Counted from the stretch's first letter, positions 22,059 through 35,214 are shown. The stretch: DNA of 64,000 bases from Saccharum officinarum (GCA_020631735.1 CM036191.1:37741335-37805334); one strand, 5' to 3'. Numbers and translations: made by a program. Notes: generated by a model from the sequence alone, not told the origin.

Positions 22059-22533
22059 ATCACTGTTAATCATGTTTCACAGAGGCAGGGCAGTGACTGC
22101 CTCTGTTAATAAAAAAACAAAAAAACCAACAGCAGGAATGCGGCTGCTGCAACAACCACCCCTACAGGTACTGTTCATATGGTGAAGAAAACCAACAGCG
22201 ACAGCTGCAGAAGTAGCAGCAGCGAGTAGGCCCTATATATCTGGAAACCATGTGAAAAGTCAGACAAAGGGATAGAAAAAGATGGTCAGGCTCGTACGTT
22301 TGGACGCCAGGATGGACAGACGAACACGGGGATATTTTGAAAATAAAAAAGCAAGTTGGAAGAAACGCTTCGCTTTTAATATTAGACAGAGAAAAGAGGA
22401 AGGGAGAGACAGAGCGCGCGCAAGAGCAAGCGTGTAATGAGATAATCTAGAAGCAGGGTAGTTGGTGAACTGCGACGTGTCCCTTCGATCGAATTCACAT
22501 GTCACCCTCGCACACCGGCCCGCTTGCTTTGGT
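22059..22533. other. Intergenic, no gene recognised
   Basis: It has short A-rich and CAG-rich stretches and no element ends. It leads into the start of duplication copy B near 22534. Confidence 0.4.
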
Positions 22534-22621
22534 ACGAAAAATCCATTTCACGCTCTGAGCTTCCTCCACGTGCGCACCCGCACTGAATTGACGCGCTCGT
22601 CGACTTGAGTAGGCAGGCCTA

Positions 22622-23653
22622 CACTACTACATAAAACTTTTCCGTGGTGGGTAGAATCGATTAACGGTGGTGGTTTTTCCAACCGCCACTGACCAAAGGT
22701 CACCGTAAATGACCAATTTACCGCAACGGTTTTCTGCCCGCCATGGTTAATCGAGTAAAAAAACAAAACCCACGAACGAGCCTAGCAAGCCCCTAACGGG
22801 CCCGCCGAGCCCAGCCACGGCCACTCGATCTCGCTGCTCACCGATGCCGCCCGGATCTGCGCCGCCGTGGAGGTGGGAAGGAAGAAGCCGGGGCGTAGGC
22901 AGATCCGCCACCGGGAGGCCAGATCCACCACCAGAGGCGTCCTCCCTGTCGGATCCCCGTCGTCGTGGAGGAGGGAGGGGAGGAGGCCGGGGCACAGCCG
23001 GATCTGTAGCCGGTGGGCCGGATCCGCGGCCAGAGGCGTCCTCCCCGCTGGATCTGCGCCGCCATGGAGGAGGGATGGGAGGAGGCCGGGGCACAGCTGG
23101 ATCCGCCGCCGGAGTTGTCCTCCCCGCCGGATCTGCGCCGTCGGGGAGGAGGGTCGTCCTCCCCGCAACATGGCAGTCCCACTGCGCGCGGCCGTCCCGT
23201 GCACTGCATTGAACCTCCCCGCGCCATGGCCGTCGCGGTGGTGAGGAGGGCTATCGGCGGTGCTCGGTGTCGGGAGAGATAGATGAAGTGGAGGAGAGGG
23301 AGAGGAGTAGACCGTCGCCGGCGCTGTGGGAGAGGGAGATGAAGTGGAGGCGGCTTGTGTGGGATGGAGAGTGGAGTGAGGGAGAGGATGGGTTGGGGTT
23401 AGGTTTTATTATATAGGCGAGGCTGGTAGTGGGCTGTTGGCTGGTAGTGGGCTGGGCTTGATTTTTGGAGGCAGACGCCTTATACTTAACCGCCTTCGTA
23501 AATGATTAATCGAGGCGGGTATTTTTAACCGCCTCAGTTAAAGAAAAATGCATGCCCCGGTTAATCGAAGCATTAACCGTGGCGGTTTTTAGTGCTGCCG
23601 GCCACAGTAAATAATTTTCAAGTGTCACGCAAAAGATTTTTTTTGTAGTAGTG
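22622..23653. mobile_element. Mini-CACTA (1.03 kb, non-autonomous)
   Basis: The ends are CACTACTACATAAAACTTTT and, reverse-complemented, CACTACTACAAAAAAAATC. Target duplication CTA occurs at 22619-22621 and 23654-23656, and the empty site (aggcctataca) is in copy A near 12500. Subterminal motifs such as 'ttaaccg...cggtta' recur at both ends. The interior 22790-23280 is GC-rich with degenerate tandem units of about 120 bp ('cggatctgcgccg', 'ggaggaggccggggcaca'). ORFs there lack any recognisable domain and look compositional. Confidence 0.92.
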
Positions 23654-23868
23654 CTATATAACGCGCCTCCAACCGCAGGAAGTCTCGAAGCAAACGCGCT
23701 CGTCATGGCCTCACGAGGCGACGAGGAGAGCTTCTCTCCGGATTGAATACAGTGGAGCAGTGTTGTTTTTGTAAAAGTAGCAAGACACAAACGGGGTATA
23801 CAGGCGCGTTGTACATGCCATAATAAACTTATTTGGAGCTACAAATATTGATACTATTTTGTATATAA

Positions 23869-25206
<1,338 letters not shown>

Positions 25207-25293
25207 ATTTGTGAACTTAAGTAACTCTAACTAGCCACTTGTGTGTGTGTGCGTGTGTGTGTTTGGTTCACTTGACGCCACGGAGCGTGATTG

Positions 25294-25304
25294 ATTTATA
25301 TATA
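25294..25304 (-). promoter_or_regulatory. TATA box of Dof-B
   Basis: Minus-strand TATATATAAAT lies about 90 bp upstream of the Dof-B ATG and is conserved with the box at 15021-15029. A CACTA transposon begins only ~140 bp further upstream (25446), so distal promoter sequence is now about 10 kb away. Confidence 0.6.
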
Positions 25305-25445
25305 GCAGCTTCGGAGGGAACAGAAATGGAATCGCACTAGACTGAAAGAGACTTGCATCTTGTCTCTACGTACTCTCTAGCTATGATCTATATCTTAGTC
25401 AAATCCAATGATCTGTATCTTATTCAAGTCACACCGACTCATAGA

Positions 25446-25725
25446 CACTACTACAGATTCAGTCATCAGTGCCGGCCACATCACTGCCGAAATTAAGACA
25501 ACCGCCAGTGATGACCCTTCACTGCCGGTTCTAGGCTCTGACAACCAGAAAATAATTGGGGGGTGCGAGAACCGGCAGTGATGACTACTATCACTGCCGG
25601 TTTGTGCCTCCCGCCGGCAGTGATGACAACTCCACTTATCACTGCCGGTTCAAGCCAAGAACCGATAGTGATTTGATTCTATCACTGTCGGTTCTAGGAT
25701 AGAACCGACAGTGATGAGCCTGACA
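25446..25725. repeat. CACTA-2 left subterminal repeats
   Basis: Direct and inverted copies of the ATCACTGCCGGTT motif alternate with short spacers such as 'ctatcactgccggtttgtgc'. These are the likely binding sites for the element's own TNPA-like protein, by analogy with En/Spm. Confidence 0.85.
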
Positions 25726-26120
25726 GCACAAAAAGGTTGTAGCCGTCATCTTCTTCCTCCACTCTTTTATCCCGAGAACAGAGGCGCGCGTTTGGGCCAC
25801 TCCCTCCAATGTTGCGGTCGCCCAAATCCGTGAAGCTACCACTTGGATTTGGAAGAATGACTTGATCTTTTTGCTTTAAGGTTAGTAACCAGCCTCCATT
25901 CCTTCGATTTTGTTGCTTAATTAGCTTTGTTTTGATGGCTATAATGCTTGATTCTCATTCTTATTTCTCCATTCTTCTACAGAGCACTTTTCTAATTCAT
26001 GGCTATAATGCATTGTTAGTATGTGATGTTATAATTGGTTCTTAGGAGTAGAGTAGATTCTTTTACAATGTTGATGAGCAAATTAACCCATGTGTCACCA
26101 AACAATGCATTGTTTGGAGC

Positions 26121-26290
26121 AGTAGTGGTGGATCTACAGGGGGCTGGGTGGGCTCCAGCCCCCCTAATGACTTGATTTACTACTAGAAACACTGTAGCAA
26201 AAATCTCAAATCACCATTAAATCTTCATGCAAATCAACATCTCCATTGTTTTTTAGCCCCCCCTTCATTATCATCCTGCATCCGCCACTA
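26121..26290. mobile_element. MITE with 9 bp target duplication nested in CACTA-2
   Basis: Ends AGTAGTGGTGGAT and, reverse-complemented, TAGTGGCGGAT are flanked by perfect GTTTGGAGC at 26112-26120 and 26291-26299. A 9 bp duplication points to a Mutator-like (MULE) MITE. It lies in the leader/intron region upstream of the transposase start. Confidence 0.8.
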
Positions 26291-26571
26291 GTTTGGAGCT
26301 ACATTGTTGTTCATGATCATGTCTCCAATTTTAGTATTTTTTTAAATTAATGTCTCTATTTTTATGTGGCATGGAGTAGAATAATTGTTCTACAATATTG
26401 TGCAATAATTATTTTTTATGGGGCTGTGATTTTTAATTTATATGGGCATTGTTTGGAGCTACATTGTTATTCATGATCATGTCTCCAAATTTTGTCTTTT
26501 TTTAAATTAGTGTCTCCATTTGTATGTTGCATGGAGTAGAATAATTGTTCTTCAATATTGTGCAATAATTG
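26291..26571 (+). repeat. 160 bp direct repeat upstream of TNP2 start
   Basis: Two units starting 'gtttggagctacattgtt' occur at 26291 and 26451 with moderate divergence. Each contains 'catggagtagaataattgtt'. They are in the presumed intron ending at the acceptor GTGCAG (26621-26626). Confidence 0.8.
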
Positions 26572-26628
26572 TTTCTTATTAAAACTTTCCTATGTTTCCT
26601 CTGCCCGGCCCATTTTACCTGTGCAGAC

Positions 26629-29600
26629 ATGGATCGATGGTGGATGTACGATCTATCATGTACAGACCAACGGTACTTGACGGGCATCGACGATTTCATC
26701 AAGCTCGCTAGAGCCAATGCTGGGGACTCACAGCCTGTATTCTGTCCATGCAAAGATTGCAGGAATACGAGAAAATGGGGCGACGTGGAGCATATACGAT
26801 TGCACTTGATTACCAGGGGGTTCATGAGAGACTACACGATTTGGACTTTGCATGGGGAGGTTGGTCAAAATGTTGCACAAGAAAACAATGATGATGTGCC
26901 CATGCCTAGCGTATCCCTAAACGCATTTCTGCCTATTGATGATTACCAATGCTACACAGTACCTGTGCCTACCAACGATAATGTGTTTAGGAATACATTA
27001 GTTGACGACACAGAGGAAAATGATGGCATTTCACAGTTTCTACATGATGTGCATGGCGGATTCCTTAGTGCTACACAGTTGAAAAAACTAGAGATCATGA
27101 GAAAGGATGCAAAAACACCATTGTATCCGACCTGCCCAATAAACAAACTGGAAGCCAACATCATGCTATTAGAGTTCAAATCAACGAATGGATTGAGTGA
27201 TAAAGGCTTCGATAGCTTGTTAGGTATACTACATAAACTGCTCCCGAAGGGTAGCGAGTTACCAGAAAAGACTTACCTGGCCAAGCAAATGATTTGCACA
27301 ATCGGCCTCGAGGTTGAGAAAATACACGTGTGTTCCAACGATTGTATATTGTACCGTGGAGAAAAATACAAAGACTTGGATGCGTGTCCCAAGTGTAAAG
27401 CTCCCCGATACAAGCAAGGGCCGTCAAATCAGGGAAGCAAGACCAGAGGAGGGCCCATAAAGGTCGTATGGTATTTTCCTATAGCTCCACGAGTGCATAG
27501 GTTGTTTGCAAATGCAAAGTCAGCCAAACTGTTGCGTTGGCACGGCGAAGAGCGTAAGAAAGATACAATGTTGAGGCACCCCGCCGACGGGTCGGAGTGG
27601 AGGACTATCAACACTATGTTCTATAAGAACATCGGTGGAGAGGTAAGGCATCTTTGGATAGGTTTGAGCACAGATGGGATGAATCCGTTTGACCAGGTTA
27701 GAAGCAATCATAGCACTTGGCCAGTGACGCTATGTATATACAACCTTCCACCCTGGCTTTGTATGAAACGGTCATACATCCAGATGCCACTACTAATCCA
27801 AGGGCCAAAACAACCTGGTAATGATATCGATGTGCTTCTACAACCAGTGATCGATGAACTACTACAGATGTGGGAGACGGGTGTGAAGGATGTTTGGGAT
27901 GAGTACAAAAAAGAACATGTCACGATAAAGGTTATACTTATCGCTACAATCACTGACCTGCCAGGGCGAGGTTGCTTGTCTGGAGAGAAAACAAAAGGAT
28001 ACACTGGGTGTGTCGAGTGCTTGGACGAGACTGATGCTATACATCTACCAGAAAATAAGAAGATGGTCTATATGGGACACCGTAGGTTCCTACGAAGGGA
28101 TCACCCTTACCGCAGGAATAGAAAAGATTTTAATGGGACTACTGAGAAACATGGACCTCCAAAGTATTGAGACGGGAAACAGATACTTAAACAAGTAAGC
28201 AAACTCACAGATGTTGTCCTTGGAAAGGGGGAAGGTGCAGTACCAGCGCCAGCCGGTAGTATCTGGAAGAAAAATCAATCTTTTGGGAACTACCTTATTG
28301 GCCACTTTTGAGTGTACGTCACTGTCTTGATCCAATGCACATAACTAAAAACGTGTGCGGTAACACACTTAACATGTTGATGAACACCGGGGGAACAACA
28401 AAGGATTCTCTCGCGACACGCTTGGACATGCAACACCTGGGCCTCAGGAAGGAGTTGCACCCAATAACTCTTGAGGATGGCCACTTGAAACTTCCGGTGG
28501 CATCATGGACACTGAAAAAGGAAGAAAAGGCCATGCTTATTTCTTTCTTCAATGATCTCAAAGTGCCAACTGGCTACTGTGTGAACCCGAAGAGGCTAGT
28601 TAACATGAGAGAACTTAAGTTTAACTATGGTTGTATGAAGGCCCATGACTGTCATGTCATTATGACTTAGCTGCTCCCAGTTGCCCTGCGAGGTATCCTC
28701 CCTGACAAGGTCCGTGCCCCAATCATAAAGTTGTGTTCGTTCTTCAACGTGATCTCTGAAAAGGTCATTGAAGGGGCCAAGCTAGACCAGCTGAAGCAGG
28801 AGATAACCGAGATTCTATGCAGGCTTGAGATGCATTTCCCACCGACTTACTTCGACATATCAGTGCATCTACTTGTTCATCTTGTGGACCAAATTAAAGC
28901 CCTTGGCCCAATGTACCTACACCAGATGTTTTCTTTCGAGAGGTTGATGAAAGTTTTTAGGCGGTATGTTAGGAATAGATTCAGACCAGAAGGGAGCATG
29001 GTAGAAGGATGGACAACGGAGGAGGCCATTGAGTTCTGCACATATTATATGGACATCAATCGGGTCAGAGTTCCAGTATCTCGTCACGATGGAAGACTAG
29101 GGGGCAAAGGAACGATAGGTGAGAAAGCTGTCAAAATAGTCGAAGTGGTTTCCTTCAGACAGGCACACTTCGCTGTTCTCTAGCAGGCCGACGGTGTGAT
29201 GGCATACATTAATGAGCACAAGCAGTTACTGCAAAGTAAGCACATCGGTAGGTCACAGGCTTGGCTTGAGAAAAAACATAAGGAGGAATTCGGTGACTGG
29301 TTTCGACGCCGCAGGCTAGGAATGGTGACGGGATGTCAGCTAGATCTCTTAGCTCCCGGACCTTCGACTACGGTGATGATGTACCAAGGTTATGATATAA
29401 ATGGTTTTACATTTTACACAAAAAAACAGGATGGAAAGAGCACCAACCAAAATAGTGCTGTTCGTTTCGACGCCCACGATGAATACGGCACGGTGGAGGC
29501 AACATACTATGGTTTCATAGATGAGATATGGGAGCTAGACTATGGACGACAGTTGAAGGTCGCTCTTTTCCATTGCCAGTGGGTCCGGCTAGATGAAATC

Positions 29601-29918
29601 AACACCGACAATGATGGGTTTACTACCGTTGATCTATCCAAGACCGCATACAGAGATGACCCCTTCGTCCTTGCAAAGGATGTTTTGCAAATCTTCTATG
29701 CAAGGGATAACAATACAAAGGGAAGACTACAAGTAGTCATGCAAGGCAAAAGGAAGATTGTCGGTGTTGAAGGAGTGACAGACGAAGAAGAGTACAAAGG
29801 TTATCAAGAAATGGCTCCTTTTGGGGCAGACATTACCCTACCTATCCTTGAAGAGGGTGACAAACCTGCTTACCTCCGGAGTGATCACGATGAGGCCATC
29901 ATAGTTAGAATATCATAA
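26629..29918 (+). pseudogene. TNP2-like CACTA transposase, broken
   Basis: The enzyme cuts and joins CACTA ends in the nucleus. The start ATG at 26629 follows a TGTGCAG acceptor and begins MDRWWMYDLS. In order: transposase-associated domain (26632-26860, CPCKDCRN, WTLHGE), Transposase_21/TNP2 core (about 27300-28430, with GLSTDGMNPF, ATITDLPGRGCLSG, GYTGCVECL, and WELPYW then LDPMHITKNV), a DUF4218-like region (about 28550-28960, with FPPTYFDISVHLLVHL) and a DUF4216-like region (about 29480-29700). Breaks: TGA at 28168, a one-base frameshift near 28280, TAG at 28668 and TAG at 29181. Each stop replaces a residue that appears to have been Arg or Gln, one transition away. Length is normal for the family once breaks are ignored. 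Confidence 0.9.
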
Positions 29919-30230
29919 ACTATGTAATCCTTAATGAAATGTTGTTTTAGTAATTTGCATTGAATTTGAGATCGTATGGAGTTGTAGAGATTGATGAGTT
30001 CTACCACTATTATTTTGGAACTTTGTTGATATAACGGATGCCATGTTTCCAACAAAGTGACATAACTTTGTGTGAGACAGAGCACTTTATGAGCCATGCC
30101 TAATAAAACTTTCTCAAATTGAGAAATGAATAAAATAAAAGTTGTAGACATTCATGAGTTCCACAACTTTGTTGTTTACAACTTTTCCATTTGAGATCAA
30201 TTGGGGACCCAAAATGTTTAAAAATAATCA
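29919..30230. other. 3' flank of the transposase gene, no further gene
   Basis: This AT-rich sequence after the TAA probably holds the transposase 3' UTR ('aatgaaat' and 'aataaaac' hexamer-like signals near 29934 and 30103). No other feature is seen. Confidence 0.4.
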
Positions 30231-30394
30231 ATATCACTGCCAGTTCTAATAACCAACCGGCAGTGATATCCCATATCACTGCCGGTTGGTTATTAGAACC
30301 GGCAGTGATGTCCCATATCACTGTCGGTTGGTTATTAGAACCGGCAGTGATATGGGACATCACTGCCGGTTCTAATAACCACCCGGTAGTGATG
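30231..30394. repeat. Internal cluster of CACTA-2 subterminal motifs
   Basis: At least seven copies of TATCACTGCCGGTT or its complement alternate in orientation, forming nested palindromes with 'ggttattagaaccggcagtg'. This cluster lies 4.8 kb from the left end and 5.1 kb from the right end, directly before a TATA box (30402). Confidence 0.9.
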
Positions 30395-30401
30395 CGTGGG
30401 T

Positions 30402-30409
30402 TATATAAG
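30402..30409 (+). promoter_or_regulatory. TATA box of the second CACTA-2 gene
   Basis: TATATAAG is followed by a GC-rich stretch that looks like a non-coding first exon, with a donor TTG|GTGAGT at 30636. It lies just 3' of the subterminal-motif cluster. The acceptor of this first intron is not identified. Confidence 0.5.
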
Positions 30410-31494
30410 GCGCTGGCGCGCTCCAAGGCCAGTGCACGACTCTTTACGTGCTCGACGCTGTTCGCCAGTGCACGCCGCCGCCGCCCGACGCGCACTGCAC
30501 GACGCCGCAGCCTGACGCCGCCCTTCACGATGCCGTCCCCTACCGCTTCCTCAACACCGCCGTCCCCTACAGCTACGCCGACGCCACCAAGAGCTCCTCC
30601 ACGTCGCTGTTGAGCGCGCCACCCCTGCTTACTTGGTGAGTGCCCATAAGGTGTTCGATAGAATGCCTCAGTCCTTCTCTGCCCTGTTTTCTCTGCCCTA
30701 CAGTTCAGCAATACATAGCACATGGAAATAATTGCCTTAGTTGTTGTGGCTTATCTTACCTGGCTTAGATGATTTCAATTTTCATAGTCACTTTACTTAA
30801 CATTTGCATTCATCTCTGCTATTATTCGATTGTCAAGCTGTTCAAGTTGTTCAAAACTGTAAATGGCCATTAGTCTTGAGTCTTGGACAGTACACCTTTC
30901 CTCAGTCTTGGACATGCACTAAATGGCCATTGAATGAGGAGAAAGCTGTTCAAGCTGCTGCAGATCTTATTGGGGAGCTCTTTGTTTTCTCGGTATTCAC
31001 TAAGTCAAAGCTAAATGTGTTCCAAACCTCCTACATATGTTCCTTGTCCTCACTTTTTGTATGATTCTGTAAGTGTGATGCAAACCTATTATTTATGTAT
31101 GAGCAATGAGCCAATGAACATATGATATGCTCATCAGAAACTGGAAACATTATCGAGACAAACACGAGTGATCCAGACTCTTTCTAGACTTCATTTTACT
31201 AAATGTATTGTTTATATAGTTTGGTGATATTTTTTTATTTCAGTCATTTGCTAAACTTAGGCAAAAATTATGTAGTAGGTTGCTGGGGTTGCTGTAATTT
31301 GGTGGGGGATGCCTTCTCTAGAATGTTAGACAAGTCGGCTAAGTGTGGTCTTATTCAAGGTATTGGGGTCACCAGTTGCTAGGCAACATAGCTTATGGGC
31401 AATTCAGCCACCCTCAAGCAAGCTTGTTAGGTTCGTGATGCCTTTGAATAACCACCTCAATGTTTGTGATGCCTTTGATTGCATGTCCAGAAAC

Positions 31495-34400
31495 ATGACT
31501 CATCATCGCCAATTCACCACCCGTCGCCGAACTACTGATACCCCACAAGCAGAGAGCACTGCGACAGGAGCGCCGCAGGATCCAACTAATGGTGGTGGTA
31601 ACAATCAGGACGATTGGAGCCCTAGCCATTATCTGTAGCTAGACCAAGGAGACGAGGTAATAACTTAGGTCATACCTAATAACGCGATAGTAAGAAATCA
31701 CGCTAGATAAGTTTGATGGGGACTTATTTATGAATTTTGAAGCAGGTTCCGCCGCAAGAGCCAAGTGGTGAGGGGACTAGCAGGACTAAGCGTGGTGCAA
31801 CAAAGCTTCCTCAAACAAGTAAACATTGACACATCTCTGAGTTCGACCAAGTAGGGGAGCCAGTGGAGCCTCTTACAGCATTAGGCCCATACAAGAGTGC
31901 CATCGGGGCACTTGTAAGAGACTTTATCCCGATCAAATACAAGAAATGGACTGGTCGTGAGGATGACCCATGGAGGGTTCCAGAAAGTGAGAAGGAGCTA
32001 GTTTGGAACAAGTTGAAAGGGTATTTCACTTTTCCTAATGACTATGACGAGGCGACAGTCAAGAAGAAGGCCAAGGAAATCATGGGTCGCTCGTTCAAGA
32101 CTTTCAAGGGAACCTTGTACAAGTTAATCAAGGAGGACAGAGAACCGAATTTTGAGGGAGGTCAATACAACAAGCAGAGAGACTTCTGGGAGGAGTTCAA
32201 GGCTTACAAGCTATCCGAAGAGGCCAAGGCATCAAGCGAAAGAAATAGAGCAAACTCGCTTAAGGCAAAGGATCCTCATCGCCTAGGATCGCGTGGCTAT
32301 GTAAGGAAGATTCCGGAATGGGAAATGAAAGTCCAGAAACTAGAGCAGCGCGGCATTAGGCCTTAGACAAGTGATTGGCAGCCCAGATCAGTAAACTACC
32401 TACTCGCAAGGGGGGCACAATACAATAGTGACGGGAGCCTTAATGCCAGTAGTGAACCCGTCAGCAATCTCCTCCAGAGGATTTCAACCTTAACTGAGGA
32501 AGTGAATAGAGGTAACCGCAAGTCCGATAGAGAAAATGACGTGCTCACACAAGCACTTGGAAACAAGGAGCACCCCGGTCGCACTAGAGGAGCCGGAAAT
32601 GTTCCTTGGGTGAAAGCATTCGAAGGTGAATCTTCATCCTATAGGAGCCGGGCGAGGGCTAGAACGCAAAGAGAAGAAGAGCTCCAAAGGTTTCGATAGG
32701 AAATCGAAGATAGCATGGAAGCACGGATAGCTGCTCAAGTTGATGCACGAGTTATGTCAGCTATGCAATCCATGTGTTCGACACAACCGCAGCCTATCCT
32801 GACTTTGAATAGCCCAGTGCCCAAGGGTCGCAGTAGCTGTGGCTCGACCCCTATGCTTGACGAAGAAGAGGTCAATGCTCCTCATCCGGTGGACAACATC
32901 ACTGGACCTATTAATGTCAGGTTGTACATCCGTCAGTAGTGGACAAAAGACAAGGTGGCGGTCGGACAAGCATTTCTAAGAGGGGACAGCATCATTCATG
33001 GCAAGCCAATGCCACCCGGGTATGCCAGGGTCAGCATTGATAAGATCTTGGATAAGAAGTACAATAAGATACACATTGATTTCCCAGTGGAGGAAGATAG
33101 GCCGCGTCTTGTTCACAACTTGGGCACTCATGTGGCTTGGCGCAAACGCTTCATCAAGCTGGATGAGCAGCCATCTTCGGATGATGAGGATGACAGTGAA
33201 TCATCGGCATCGCCGCCGCCAAGAGGTTTCTCTCCTCTGCTAGATCCTCATTCTCCCTCTCCTGCCTCAAAAGAGAAGACACCTCCTCCACCGCCAAAGG
33301 AGAAAACACCTCCTCCACCGCCAAAGGAGAAAACACCTCCTCTACCTCCTCCACCTCCTCCACAGCCAAAGGAGAAGACACCTCCTCCTCCTCCTCCACG
33401 AAAATCCAAAGTGCGATCAGGTTCGACCTCGCAACACAAGAGGTCATCAGTTTCGGTTGGTAATGCTCCCCAGACAAGTAAAAAGAAGGTGGATGCTAGC
33501 ATTACGAGTAAGATGAAGGACCCGACTGTGGAGCCTCCAAGCAAGAAAGCCGCCGTTGCCTTCTTTAATCGAATAGCCAGTCTACCTAAGTGGAGACAAC
33601 AGACCGAATTTGAAAGGCAACACAACAAAGAGAGTAATCAAATCAGAGCTAGAGAAATACACACCAAAGAATTGCTAGAGATACAGAACTTGGCCAACAA
33701 CATGGGCATATCCATGGAGAGGGCCACGGAGTTGTATTACGGAACGAGAGATTTTGAAAAAGCCACGATCGCATACAAGTATTCAAGAGGCAAACCTTTG
33801 GTCGCCACCAAACAAGAGTATAGAGATTTGCCAACATACATGCGACAGTTGCATGATTATTACTCCCTGGATACTGCCAACGGAGACTGTGTCGGTTTTG
33901 AAGTTTGCATCCCTCCCGGAATGGTTTTTAATCATCCTGAAGAAACGGTGCATATTATTTATTATGAACACTTCTTTCAGCTCTTCCAACGGTGCTCGCT
34001 CGATACGCAGATTTTGATGATATGGTCTATGTAAGTACCCTACCCTTACAACGTTATAATAAACTACGTGATTTGCATTTGAATATATCATATGTTTATT
34101 ATGCAGGTGTATGGCAAAATGGTGCCTAAAGAAGCAATTGAGCAATATAGACTTCTTGGATCCCATATTTGTAAATGAGACAACATGCACCGCCTCTGGT
34201 GAAGATGACTATGTACCAACAAGTTTGAAGATTGAGTTTGAAAGGATGTTCAGAAACAACAAAACAAACGTACTCCTACCCTACAACTGCGAGTATGTGT
34301 TCTCGACCCTTATTTTAGTGTTTCTTTTCTTGATATGTCATTCAATAACATGGACTTTGTGATTGCAGCAACCATTTCATCCTCGTAGATATCTATCTTC

Positions 34401-35008
34401 AAGATTCACATATCGAGGTGTGGGACTCAAAGAAAAAGCCACTTTCTCTTATCGACCCCCTAGTCAAAGTGCTGAATAAGTAAGTGAACCCAATATCACA
34501 ACACTTTCTAATCACATAGGATATTGTAATGTACTCGGTCTTCACACTTCATTTACAATGTAACATAGAATGAAGGCATTACCGAATTGGAAAAATCTCG
34601 ATAGCAAGATGCAAAAGCAATGGAGTGCCCCATTCAGTGTAAAGTATATGGAGGATCTCAAGACCCTAGATCAACCGATGGGGAACAACGAATGCGGGTT
34701 CTATGTGATGTGGGCAATGCTAAAATACTTTGGCGCAAAAACAAATAAGGGAGATGACATGGTACGTAGGCATCCCATTTCTATTGTTTTGTCTTACGTT
34801 TGTGCATCTCAATATCATCTTGCTTCAATTACAGCGCAAAGCAAACAATCACAACCAGTTGCTAGATTTTGAGATGAGAGGAATTCAAGAGGAGATAGCA
34901 AGGTTTGTGATGGACGAGATATTGACCAAGACAGGATCATTCTCCATTGCGAGGACTAAGAAGTACAAGGCGCAGTACGGAAGAGACCACATTGATAGGC
35001 TATTGTAA
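31495..35008 (+). pseudogene. Second CACTA gene: Transposase_24-like plus Ulp1/C48 protease domain, broken
   Basis: Splice sites give exons 31495-31656, 31746-34030, 34107-34292, 34369-34479, 34569-34761 and 34835-35008, all with GT-AG introns and continuous phase. The start is MTHHRQFTTRRR. The second exon holds a Transposase_24-like region (31860-32280, LTALGPYKSAIGALVRDFIP...FKTFKGTLYK), then a Pro-rich PPPPKEKTPP repeat (33270-33400), then a helical Lys/Glu-rich part. The last exons encode a Ulp1-type cysteine protease: His in NHFILVDIY, Asp in VWDSKKK, Cys in NNECGFYVMW. Stops: TAG 31636, TGA 31827, TAG 32364, TAG 32697, TAG 32937. Such proteins are known from plant CACTA elements, where the protease target is unclear. 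Confidence 0.85.
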
Positions 35009-35214
35009 TACGACTCTTCGATACTTAAAGTTTTTTTTGAAACTTTTGTAATATAAATGTTGATGGGTTTGTATTGTCGCTGATCAACAACCACCTTCAC
35101 ATCGATATCAAATTGATCGATAGCAACCACCTCCACCTCCCCGACCTCCCACCCCACCACCTCCCCTCGAAATGAAAATAAAACAATTATTAAAATGCAA
35201 ATTGTGAAAAGTAT

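Noticed and set aside
22747..23282. Multiple overlapping ORFs on both strands in the mini-CACTA
   Set aside because: Frames arise from GC-rich tandem units; products are repetitive and unlike known proteins.
30100..30723. 207 aa minus-strand ORF and a 140 aa plus-strand ORF
   Set aside because: Largely translations of the palindromic CACTGCCGGTT cluster and GC-rich 5' exon; no conserved product.
33154..33628. Minus-strand ORFs rich in Glu/Val and Gly
   Set aside because: Antisense of the Pro-rich repeat of the CACTA second gene.
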